Of a DNA stretch of 7,392 nucleotides, positions 1 through 5,986 are shown piece after piece. This DNA is from Ga0074130 sp035565355 (lineage in GTDB: Bacteria > Pseudomonadota > Gammaproteobacteria > Burkholderiales > Rhodocyclaceae). The translations under genes and the position numbers were made by a program. How positions within the stretch are numbered: position 1 is the first letter of the stretch; each line of letters opens with the position of its first letter. The notes below the pieces were generated by a model, which saw only the letters and a list, made by a program, of their open reading frames with translations, was not told the DNA's origin and did no database searches. Location of the stretch: NCBI GenBank assembly GCA_035565355.1, contig DATMSM010000001.1, positions 1 through 7,392 on the forward strand. The letters are read 5' to 3'.

Positions 1-25
1 CTTGTGTCAGCCCAGGAGAAGAGTC

Positions 26-385
26 ATGGAGATTCAATCTCAGAGCGCCCCTTCCTCGCACACTGTGGTCGTGCAGGGTAATAGCTCGGGAGCGATCAGA
101 AGCGGAGCACCGACTGCGGCAGCCACCACCGAGGCCGCCACTCCGGTCCCCCAGCCAGACCTGCAGTCGCTGGAACAGGCTGTCCGGGATATGTCGGAGC
201 TCATCAACGTCACCGAGCCACCGCAACTGGTATTTTCGATAGACGACGCAACTGAAAAGCTTATCGTGCGCGTTACCGACGCCACCACAGGAGAGCTGAT
301 CCGGCAACTGCCTTCTGAAGAGGCACTGGCGATTGCCCGATCCCTGGATAGATTGCAGGGCTTGCTGTTGAAGCAAGAAGCCTGA
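26..385 (+). CDS. flaG: Flagellar protein FlaG
   Basis: FlaG-family protein of 119 residues. The first ~45 residues are a low-complexity Ser/Ala/Thr/Pro-rich tail. The conserved FlaG core follows at about 48-117: a helix (SLEQAVRDMSELI), then a beta-hairpin (LVFSIDDATEKLIVRVTDA, 68-86), then the signature GELIRQLPSEEAL (89-101) and a C-terminal helix. FlaG proteins influence flagellar filament length or assembly in several bacteria, but their mechanism is poorly defined. The start at 26 is chosen because AGGAGA at 14-19 sits at good spacing. A TTG at position 2 is in frame but has no ribosome site and would add eight residues unlike the family. The gene probably belongs to a unit that begins left of the window (a flagellin gene would be usual, but is not visible). 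It is separated from fliD by two terminators. Family assignment is firm; the role is known only in outline. Confidence 0.9.
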   Translation: MEIQSQSAPSSHTVVVQGNSSGAIRSGAPTAAATTEAATPVPQPDLQSLEQAVRDMSELINVTEPPQLVFSIDDATEKLIVRVTDATTGELIRQLPSEEALAIARSLDRLQGLLLKQEA

Positions 386-424
386 AGTTTCACCAGCGCG
401 ATCCGGTCCGATCTTGGACCTTAC

Positions 425-454
425 AGCCCGCAGCCTTATGCGGGCTTTTTCTTT
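425..454 (+). terminator. Rho-independent terminator after flaG
   Basis: Perfect 8-bp stem AGCCCGCA / TGCGGGCT (425-432 and 439-446) with a 6-nt loop, followed by a T-rich run TTTTCTTT. It lies 40 bases after the flaG stop and would end the upstream unit. Confidence 0.85.
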
Positions 455-457
455 GCC

Positions 458-486
458 AGACGCCGTGTCAGGCGTCTTTCTTGCTT
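458..486 (+). terminator. Second tandem terminator after flaG
   Basis: Perfect 7-bp stem AGACGCC / GGCGTCT (458-464 and 471-477) with a 6-nt loop, followed by the T-rich stretch TTCTTGCTT. It starts only a few bases after the first terminator, so the two form a tandem block. The T-run is weaker than in the first. Confidence 0.6.
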
Positions 487-524
487 AATGTCTTGTATTG
501 CGGCGACTTTGTTTTCCATACCCC

Positions 525-551
525 TACAGGAAACGGGAAAACCGCCGTAAA
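525..551 (+). promoter_or_regulatory. Candidate sigma-28 (FliA) promoter of the fliD operon
   Basis: TACAGGAA at 525-532, an 11-base spacer, then GCCGTAAA at 544-551. The sigma-28 consensus is TAAAGTTT-N11-GCCGATAA. The -10 matches 6 of 8 positions, the TAAA core of the -35 matches 3 of 4, and the spacing is exact. Transcription would start near 557-560, about 25 bases before fliD, leaving room for the AAGGA ribosome site. The position, just after a tandem terminator and before a late flagellar gene, fits. It is a by-eye match and not proven. Confidence 0.45.
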
Positions 552-583
552 CTAGATCAACATGCCGCACGCAAGGAATAATC

Positions 584-1945
584 ATGGCCATCTCGGGTAG
601 CAGCCTGGACGTCAATAGCATCGTCACCCAGTTGATGCAGTTGGAGCAGCGTCCTCTGACGCTGCTGGCTAGCAAGGAAGCCGGCTTTCAGGCAAAAATT
701 TCCGCCTATGGCAGCATCAAGAGTGCGCTTGCCGCCTTGCAAAGCACGGTAGCGCCCCTGGCGCGCAGCGGCACCTTCAGCGCACTGACCGCCACCAGCT
801 CCGACACCACCGTTCTGAGCGCCTCTGCCGCAGGCGTGCCTACCGGCACCTATAACATCGAGGTCACGACGACCGCCAAGTACCATGCGCTGCGCTCCGA
901 CGACGCCTATACCTCGGCCAGCGACACCTTCAATACCGGCAAGTTGTCCATCAAGGTCGGCAGCGGCTCGGCCATCGACATTGATATCACGGCAGACAAC
1001 AACAATCTGACCGGCATTCGCAATGCGATCAATAATGCCAATGCCGGCGTCAATGCATCCATCATCAACGACGGGACCAATCAACGCCTCGTACTGACTT
1101 CGAAAACCCTGGGCTCCGCAGGCGCTATTACCGTCACTGCCACCGAGGATGGCGTCGGCACCGGAACTTTCGCCCTGACAGGCCTCGATTCAAGCGCCTT
1201 GAAGACTGCACAGGGAGCTGACGATGCACAACTAAAGGTCAATGGCCTGTCGGTCACACGCTCCTCGAACAGCATCAACGACGTCGTCAGCGGCCTGACG
1301 CTGAATCTCACCAAGCCGGGGACGGCCACCGTCACCGTCGGTAAGAACAATGCCGACCTTACTACCGTCATCAGTGGCTTCGTCAAGGCCTACAACGATG
1401 TCGTGACGCAGAACAAAAACCTGACTGCCTACGACCCCAAGACCGACACTTCCGCCATCCTCAACGGCGATACGACCGTGCGCTCGCTGCAAAGCAATTT
1501 GTCGAGCTTCCTGATGGGCACGGTCGAAGGCCTCGGGAGCATTTCCAGCCTTGCCGACATCGGCATTTCGCTGAAGAGGGACGGTACGCTGGAGCTGAAC
1601 AGCGCCACGCTGACCAATGCCCTGAATGACCCCAACAAGGATGTCGGCGCCCTGTTCTCCCAGATCACCAGCGGCAATCAAGGCATCGCCGTACGCATGA
1701 ACAACTGGCTGACCAAGGAACTGGGCAGCAGCGGCCTGCTCGAGAACACGGTGGACAACATCGGCGACTCCATTGGCGCCCTGGGCGACCAGCGCGAGCG
1801 CATAGAGGCGCGTCTCATCACCATCGAGGCGCGCTATCGCAAACAGTACTCGGCGCTCGACGCGCTGGTAAGCAGCATGAGCCAAACTAGTCTATTCCTA
1901 GAACAACAGCTCGCCAACTTGCCGACGACCTCGCGCAAGAGGTAA
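584..1945 (+). CDS. fliD: Flagellar filament cap protein FliD (hook-associated protein 2)
   Basis: FliD is exported through the flagellar type III apparatus and forms the oligomeric cap at the filament tip, under which flagellin subunits fold and insert. The 453-residue length is normal for the family. The N-terminal FliD domain is at about 8-105 (SIVTQLMQLEQRPL at 12-25, a coiled-coil leg with GSIKSALAALQ at 43-53). A flagellin-IN-type motif lies near 120-190. The C-terminal FliD domain is at about 210-440 and ends in the typical helix RYRKQYSALDALVSSM at 417-432 followed by SQTSLFLEQQLA. There is no signal peptide, as expected for a type III substrate. AAGGA at 572-576 supports the ATG. It is the first gene of the six-gene operon, preceded by a candidate FliA promoter, with fliS 15 bases downstream. 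FliD also usually binds FliT, encoded two genes on. Confidence 0.96.
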   Translation: MAISGSSLDVNSIVTQLMQLEQRPLTLLASKEAGFQAKISAYGSIKSALAALQSTVAPLARSGTFSALTATSSDTTVLSASAAGVPTGTYNIEVTTTAKYHALRSDDAYTSASDTFNTGKLSIKVGSGSAIDIDITADNNNLTGIRNAINNANAGVNASIINDGTNQRLVLTSKTLGSAGAITVTATEDGVGTGTFALTGLDSSALKTAQGADDAQLKVNGLSVTRSSNSINDVVSGLTLNLTKPGTATVTVGKNNADLTTVISGFVKAYNDVVTQNKNLTAYDPKTDTSAILNGDTTVRSLQSNLSSFLMGTVEGLGSISSLADIGISLKRDGTLELNSATLTNALNDPNKDVGALFSQITSGNQGIAVRMNNWLTKELGSSGLLENTVDNIGDSIGALGDQRERIEARLITIEARYRKQYSALDALVSSMSQTSLFLEQQLANLPTTSRKR

Positions 1946-1960
1946 TCAGGAGTCACCTGC

Positions 1961-2380
1961 ATGTTCACTTCAAAGAGTCCTTCCGCCTACACCAAGGTCG
2001 GCGTCGAAACCGGTGTCGCCGAGGCCTCCCCGCACAAATTGATCCTGATGCTCTTCGACGGTGCCGTCGTTGCCCTGGCCGCGGCCCGCCGCCACATGGA
2101 AGAAAAGGATCTGGCCCTGAAGGGTGCGGATATCTCCAAAGCCATCAACATCATCATCAACGGACTCCGGGCGAGCCTGGATCTGCAAGTCGGCGGGGAA
2201 CTCTCGGAACGCCTGTACGCCCTTTACGACTATATGGCCGAACGCCTGCTGCATGCCAACCTGCACAACGATCTGGCAGCAATCGAGGAAGTTTCCCATC
2301 TGCTCGGCGAATTGCGCTCGGCGTGGGAAGAAATAGCGGCTGATCCCGCTGTAGTTTCCGCAAATCGTGCTGCTGCTTGA
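1961..2380 (+). CDS. fliS: Flagellin export chaperone FliS
   Basis: FliS is a cytoplasmic four-helix chaperone that binds the C-terminus of flagellin, prevents its polymerisation in the cytoplasm and delivers it to the export gate (FlhA). The product is 139 residues, slightly longer than the usual ~125-135. The family signature is plain: an N-terminal SAYTKVGVET (8-17) and SPHKLILMLFDGA (23-35), then helices around NIIINGLRASLD and a C-terminal EVSHLLGELRSAWEEI helix. CAGGAG at 1947-1952 precedes the ATG. The stop lies within the leader of fliT, eight bases from its start, so the two are probably translationally coupled. The Ala-rich last residues (ANRAAA) are not conserved in the family. Confidence 0.95.
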   Translation: MFTSKSPSAYTKVGVETGVAEASPHKLILMLFDGAVVALAAARRHMEEKDLALKGADISKAINIIINGLRASLDLQVGGELSERLYALYDYMAERLLHANLHNDLAAIEEVSHLLGELRSAWEEIAADPAVVSANRAAA

Positions 2381-2388
2381 GGAATACT

Positions 2389-2721
2389 ATGCTTGCAATG
2401 CAGAACCAAATCGAACTCTACGAAAAAATGACGGCGCTGTCGGCACGCATGGTCGATGCTGCGCGCCGCAACGATTGGGACAATCTGATCGAACTAGAGC
2501 GTTCGGTTGGCGAACTGCGCCTGCGCCTGGCCGATGAGGACAATAACCGCCTCGACAACGGCGAACGCGAACGCAAGGCGGCGCTGATCCAGCGCATTCT
2601 TGCCGACGACGCCGAAATCCGCCGCCACACCGAGCCCTGGATGGAACAAGTACGCCAGTTTCTCGGCGGCGCGCGCAGAAAGCGCCAGGTCGACCAGACC
2701 TACGGCGCCCACAACGCCTGA
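2389..2721 (+). CDS. fliT: FliT-family flagellar chaperone
   Basis: Small helical protein of 110 residues placed directly after fliS, the standard fliT position. In enterobacteria FliT is the export chaperone of the cap protein FliD and also binds FlhDC as an anti-activator; only the chaperone role can reasonably be assumed here. The sequence shows two amphipathic helices: IELYEKMTALSARMVDAA (8-25) followed by the family-typical WDNLIELERSVGELR (30-44), and then KAALIQRILADDAEIRRHTEPW (63-84) with a basic tail GARRKRQ. The start at 2389 is preferred because GAGGAA (2379-2384, overlapping the fliS stop) lies just upstream. The spacing is only about four bases, so ATG at 2398 is an alternative. 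A TTG at 2377 would place the ribosome site inside the gene. FliT proteins are weakly conserved, so the call leans partly on context. Confidence 0.82.
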   Translation: MLAMQNQIELYEKMTALSARMVDAARRNDWDNLIELERSVGELRLRLADEDNNRLDNGERERKAALIQRILADDAEIRRHTEPWMEQVRQFLGGARRKRQVDQTYGAHNA

Positions 2722-2726
2722 AGCCC

Positions 2727-2744
2727 GGTGGCCGGAGCGCCACC
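2727..2744 (+). other. Short hairpin between fliT and the fliK-like gene
   Basis: GGTGGC / GCCACC form a 6-bp stem with a 6-nt loop, six bases after the fliT stop. No T-run follows, so it is not a standard terminator. It may act as an RNA stability or processing element within the operon, or be incidental in GC-rich sequence. Confidence 0.3.
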
Positions 2745-2778
2745 ATGATCCCCGCCCACACGCATCCCGGAGGCCGGC

Positions 2779-3870
2779 ATGGCACTGATCCCGCCTGATG
2801 CCGGCATACGCATGCGGCTGCCCGGCGACGGCCCGCTACAGCCTCTCGCTCCTATTGCCGGCATTCCAGGCGACCTGCCCGATCTGCAGCCGGGCCAGGT
2901 ATTCAATGCGCGCATCCAGGAAGTCCTGCCGGAAAACACCTATCGCGCCCTGGTCGCTGGCAAGACGCTGACCCTGTCCCTGCCGGAGGGTGCCAATGCG
3001 GGCGACGTGCTCGAACTCGTCGTCGTCGACCGCAGCAACAAGGCCATCCTGGCGCGCACGCTACCCGAAGGTGCGGCCGACAATCTCGCCGGCTACAAGC
3101 ACACCACTCTGTCGCCCACGGCGCAACTGATCAGTCAGTTGCTCAGCGAGGAACCGGGAGCGCAAACCATGCCGCTCAACCGCGGCCAGCCCCTGCTCAA
3201 TGCGCCGCCGGGCAGTGCCGCCCCGCTGGCCGCCGCGCTGCAGAAGGCGGTGGAAGGCAGCGGTCTGTTCTATGAAGCACATCAGGCCCAATGGATTGCC
3301 GGTAAGCGCCCGCTCGACACCCTCCTGCAGGAACCGCAGGGGCAACACTCGCGGCCCGATGCCGCGCATTTGGCTCATCGTGCCGGTGCCGAAACGGCGG
3401 CCGCCAACCCGGCCCTGCTCAAGGCCGCCGACGAGGCAGCACCAAATCCCCGCCTTGCCGGCGAGGCCGCCCAGGCAAGTAGCCGCAACGAAGCGCAGCC
3501 CATGCCCGCCGAACTGCGCCCACTCGTCCAGCAACAGCTCGAAGCCGCCGCCCATCAACGCCTGGTCTGGCATGGCGAGGCTTGGCCCGGCCAGCGCATG
3601 GAATGGGAGGTCGAGCAGGAGCAGCAGCAGACGGCACGCAGCGTCGACGAAGCCCCGCCTTGGCAAACCACCCTGCGCCTGACCACACCGCGCCTGGGCT
3701 CGGTCGAGGCGCGCCTACGCATTGCCGGCAACAGCCTGCAGCTCAACTTGAGCACGCCGGTGGGTGCGTCGGCCGCCGACATGCGCGACGGATTGCCGGC
3801 GCTGACGGCAGCCCTGGCGGCGGCCGGCATCGAGCTGCAATCCGCTCAGGTACGCCATGAGCCCGAGTGA
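2779..3870 (+). CDS. FliK-family flagellar hook-length control-like protein
   Basis: Protein of 363 residues with FliK-family layout. An N-terminal region at about 30-100 is beta-rich (GQVFNARIQEVLPENTYRAL, 39-58, and LTLSLPEGANAGDVLELVVV). A middle segment holds SGLFYEAHQAQWIAGKRPLD (161-180) followed by LLQEPQ, a motif recurring in FliK-like proteins. A long Ala/Pro/Gln-rich linker spans about 185-245. The C-terminal FliK domain (Flg_hook) is at about 270-360, with TPRLGSVEARLRIAGNSLQL at 303-322. FliK measures hook length and switches export specificity by contacting the FlhB cytoplasmic domain. GGAGG at 2769-2773 supports the ATG. The end overlaps the next gene, an FlhB-tail-like protein, by 14 bases. 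Betaproteobacteria normally encode canonical fliK beside fliEFGHIJ, so this may be a second, FliK-like copy; hence no gene symbol. Confidence 0.8.
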   Translation: MALIPPDAGIRMRLPGDGPLQPLAPIAGIPGDLPDLQPGQVFNARIQEVLPENTYRALVAGKTLTLSLPEGANAGDVLELVVVDRSNKAILARTLPEGAADNLAGYKHTTLSPTAQLISQLLSEEPGAQTMPLNRGQPLLNAPPGSAAPLAAALQKAVEGSGLFYEAHQAQWIAGKRPLDTLLQEPQGQHSRPDAAHLAHRAGAETAAANPALLKAADEAAPNPRLAGEAAQASSRNEAQPMPAELRPLVQQQLEAAAHQRLVWHGEAWPGQRMEWEVEQEQQQTARSVDEAPPWQTTLRLTTPRLGSVEARLRIAGNSLQLNLSTPVGASAADMRDGLPALTAALAAAGIELQSAQVRHEPE

Positions 3871-4165
3871 AGACGCCGTCGAGCGCGAGCAGGAGCGGGC
3901 CCTCGCGGTCGCGCTCGCCTATGCGCCCGGCGATGCTGCGCCCAAGGTGGTGGCCAAGGGCAAGGGCCTGATTGCCGAGGAAATCATCAATCGCGCCAAG
4001 AGCCACGGTGTGTATGTGCACGAATCGCCGGAGCTGGTCACGCTGCTATTGCAGGTGGATCTGGACGAGCACATTCCGCCTCAACTCTATGTCGCCGTGG
4101 CCGAACTCCTGGCCTGGCTGTATCGTGTCGAAGAGAAAGGCATCACGGCAGCTGGCACGGAATAA
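3857..4165 (+). CDS. Stand-alone FlhB C-terminal-domain-like protein (export switch homologue)
   Basis: Small soluble protein of 102 residues matching only the cytoplasmic domain of FlhB/YscU. The recognisable stretch is ALAVALAY (15-22), APKVVAKGKG (28-37), IAEEIINRAKSHGVYVHESP (39-58) and IPPQLYVAVAELLAWLYRVE (73-92). It has no membrane segments. The NPTH autocleavage motif of FlhB is replaced: the residues aligned with NPTHYAVALRY read QERALAVALAY, so it cannot self-cleave and resembles the released C-terminal fragment. Similar short proteins (for example FlhX of epsilonproteobacteria and YlqH of Bacillus) are known from the literature, and FlhX can partly replace the FlhB C-terminal part. 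The start overlaps the fliK-like gene by 14 bases, with CAGG at 3847-3850 as a weak ribosome site. A joint role with that gene product is inferred. Confidence 0.85.
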   Translation: MSPSEDAVEREQERALAVALAYAPGDAAPKVVAKGKGLIAEEIINRAKSHGVYVHESPELVTLLLQVDLDEHIPPQLYVAVAELLAWLYRVEEKGITAAGTE

Positions 4166-4204
4166 GCTTGAAGTTCTTGTCTCCGCCAGATCCTGCCACC
4201 CGCC

Positions 4205-5041
4205 ATGCCCTCAGCAACGCCCCGCATCATGCACACCGACGACGACGCCCTGCCGGAAACCCCGCCCGCGGAAGACACCAATGCCGCGACGGAGGCGCCT
4301 GCCGAGGTGCTGCACCTCGATCAATACAGCGAGTATTTATTGCACAGCCCGCGTGAAATACTTGCCGTTTTACGGCAGGTAGTGGCGCAGGGCGATCTGG
4401 TCACGGTATACTTCAACAGCGGCAAAGACTTCCTGCTGACCACGCTGCTAGCGGTAAACGACCGTGAATTGCTGCTTGATCGCGGCAGCAACCCCGAAAT
4501 GAACCGGCGCGCCCTCGACGTCGGCAAAATTTTCTGCATCACGCGCCACGACAAGGTCAAGCTGCAGTTCATCCTGACCGGTCTTGGCGAAACCCGCTTC
4601 GAAGAGCGCAATGTATTCACGGCGGCCTTGCCGGAAACCCTGTTGCGCCTGCAACGGCGCCAGTATTTTCGCCTCCACACGCCCATCACCCGCCCGCTGA
4701 TCTGCAATGTGCCGGTCGTCATGAGTGATGGCAGCATCCGGATCTATCCGCACAATGTCATCGACATCAGCCTCGGCGGCTTGTCGCTACAGGTTGAGGA
4801 AGTGCCGTTTGCAGCCGATCAGGAATGGCATGACTGCAGCATCGACCTGCCGCAGATCGGCATCATCAACGCCACGCTCAAGGTATTGAACTTCTACGAA
4901 CTCACCTTGCGCAGTGGCCAGCCCAGCACGCGCATCGGCTGCCAGTTCGTGGATCTACCGGCCGCCTCGCAAAACCTGATCCAGCGCTACATCGTGCGCA
5001 TGGAACGCGAGCGCAAGGCAAGAGAAAGCGGATTGGCGTAA
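4205..5041 (+). CDS. ycgR: YcgR-type flagellar brake, PilZ c-di-GMP receptor
   Basis: A 278-residue protein with YcgR architecture. The first ~35 residues are acidic and Pro/Ala-rich. The YcgR N-terminal domain follows at about 38-145 (YSEYLLHSPREILAVLRQVV at 41-60, VTVYFNSGKDFLLTTLLAV at 66-84). The PilZ domain is at about 149-265. Both c-di-GMP binding motifs are intact: RRQYFR (151-156, the RxxxR arginines) and DISLGG (187-192, the D/NxSxxG motif). In enterobacteria YcgR bound to c-di-GMP contacts the flagellar rotor/stator and slows or biases the motor. The gene is the last of the operon, 39 bases after the FlhB-tail-like gene. No clear ribosome site precedes ATG 4205 or the in-frame ATG at 4229 (residue 9), so the true start is uncertain and translation may depend on coupling to the gene before it. 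Confidence 0.9.
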   Translation: MPSATPRIMHTDDDALPETPPAEDTNAATEAPAEVLHLDQYSEYLLHSPREILAVLRQVVAQGDLVTVYFNSGKDFLLTTLLAVNDRELLLDRGSNPEMNRRALDVGKIFCITRHDKVKLQFILTGLGETRFEERNVFTAALPETLLRLQRRQYFRLHTPITRPLICNVPVVMSDGSIRIYPHNVIDISLGGLSLQVEEVPFAADQEWHDCSIDLPQIGIINATLKVLNFYELTLRSGQPSTRIGCQFVDLPAASQNLIQRYIVRMERERKARESGLA

Positions 5042-5179
5042 GCCTTCCCCCTGCACTGCCTTTCGCGGCGAGGAAACAGCCACGAGCCTTCGGCCTGTCG
5101 CCTCCGCAAACAGGCCGCCCGCCTTGGGACAACGCGGCGGCAAAGCCCCTCAGATGTCGTTCTTGCCGCAGTCGTGCAT
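5042..5179. other. Convergent intergenic gap without a clear terminator
   Basis: 138 bases between the ends of ycgR and the M48 protease gene. An imperfect GC-rich inverted repeat is present: GCCGCCCGC near 5115-5123 pairs with GCGGCGGC near 5135-5142 if one base bulges. It has no T-run on either strand. No standard terminator could be identified, although one would be expected between convergent operons. Confidence 0.35.
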
Positions 5180-5986
5180 TTACTGCAAGTTGCTCTGTGC
5201 GCGCTCATAGAGCGGCATCACCTGGGGCAGGTGGCGGCGGATTTCCTCAATCCGGGTATCGCTGGCCGGATGGGTGGACATGAATTCCGGCGGTGCCCCA
5301 TCGCTGGCCTTGGCCATTTTTTCCCATAGGGTGATGCCGGCGCGCGGGTCGAAACCGCCGCGAGCAGCCAACTCCAAGCCCACGAGGTCGGCCTCACGCT
5401 CGTCGCTACGCGAGAAAGCCCGCGACGCCAGGCCATGCCCCGCGGAAATGGCGAGATCGGCAAGACCGCTGTAATTGCTGCCGGAGAAGACCATGCTCAG
5501 CACATTCGCAGCCAGGCCGGTCATGGTGTTCTTGCCGGCCTGCTCGCGCGCATGTTCGCGCAGGGCATGCGCCATTTCATGCCCCATGATCATGGCCACT
5601 TCGTCGTCGGTGAGTTTGAGGGTATCGAGAATACCGGTGTAGAAGGCAATCTTGCCGCCCGGCATGCAGAAGGCATTGATCTGCTTGGAGCCGATTAGAT
5701 TAACCTCCCAGTTCCAGTTCGCCGCCTGCGGGTTAAAACGCTCAGCATGCGGCAGCAGGCGCCGCGCAATCTTGCGCAGACGCTTGAGCTGCGGATGCCC
5801 ATCCGGCGCCAGCGCGCCTTTCGCGCTGGCCTCCTTGAGCAACTCGCGGTACTGCTTGTTCGACGCCCGCTCCAGCTGCTCGGCAGGCACCATATTACGG
5901 AAAGAGGAGGCCTCGCCGACATTGACCCCCTGCTGTGCGCTGGCCACGCCGACGCACAGCATCAAGGCGTATGCCAGCCGCCTCAT
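5180..5986 (-). CDS. Secreted M48-family zinc metalloprotease
   Basis: Protein of 268 residues with an M48 peptidase domain. The N-terminus is a signal peptide, MRRLAYALMLCVGVASA, with a likely type I cleavage before QQ. The single Cys in it lacks a lipobox, so it is probably periplasmic rather than a lipoprotein. Catalytic features are intact: HEMAH (136-140; two zinc His plus the catalytic Glu), the third ligand Glu198 in EREAD (196-200), and a conserved STHP (237-240). Relatives include the envelope quality-control proteases LoiP, YcaL and BepA, but this protein lacks the C-terminal TPR region of BepA. The substrate is unknown. The start at 5986 is set by the ATGA overlap with the rdgC stop; the 20 extra residues possible upstream lie inside rdgC and would bury the signal peptide. 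Confidence 0.9.
   Translation of the reverse strand: MRRLAYALMLCVGVASAQQGVNVGEASSFRNMVPAEQLERASNKQYRELLKEASAKGALAPDGHPQLKRLRKIARRLLPHAERFNPQAANWNWEVNLIGSKQINAFCMPGGKIAFYTGILDTLKLTDDEVAMIMGHEMAHALREHAREQAGKNTMTGLAANVLSMVFSGSNYSGLADLAISAGHGLASRAFSRSDEREADLVGLELAARGGFDPRAGITLWEKMAKASDGAPPEFMSTHPASDTRIEEIRRHLPQVMPLYERAQSNLQ

Noticed and set aside
2..25. TTG start at position 2 for flaG
   Set aside because: No ribosome site before it, and a good AGGAGA precedes the ATG at 26.
548..574. Alternative sigma-28 match TAAA-N15-GCACGCAA
   Set aside because: The -10 matches only 4 of 8 positions and transcription would start at the fliD initiation codon, removing the ribosome site.
557..1084. Reverse-strand open frame opposite fliD, and a similar one at 1232-1885
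   Set aside because: Gly/Ala/Val-rich or low-complexity translations with no family features, lying antisense to a well-conserved fliD; typical of GC-rich DNA.
3061..3666. 201-residue reverse open frame opposite the fliK-like gene
   Set aside because: No recognisable motif and no ribosome site; the forward frame carries conserved FliK blocks over the same span.
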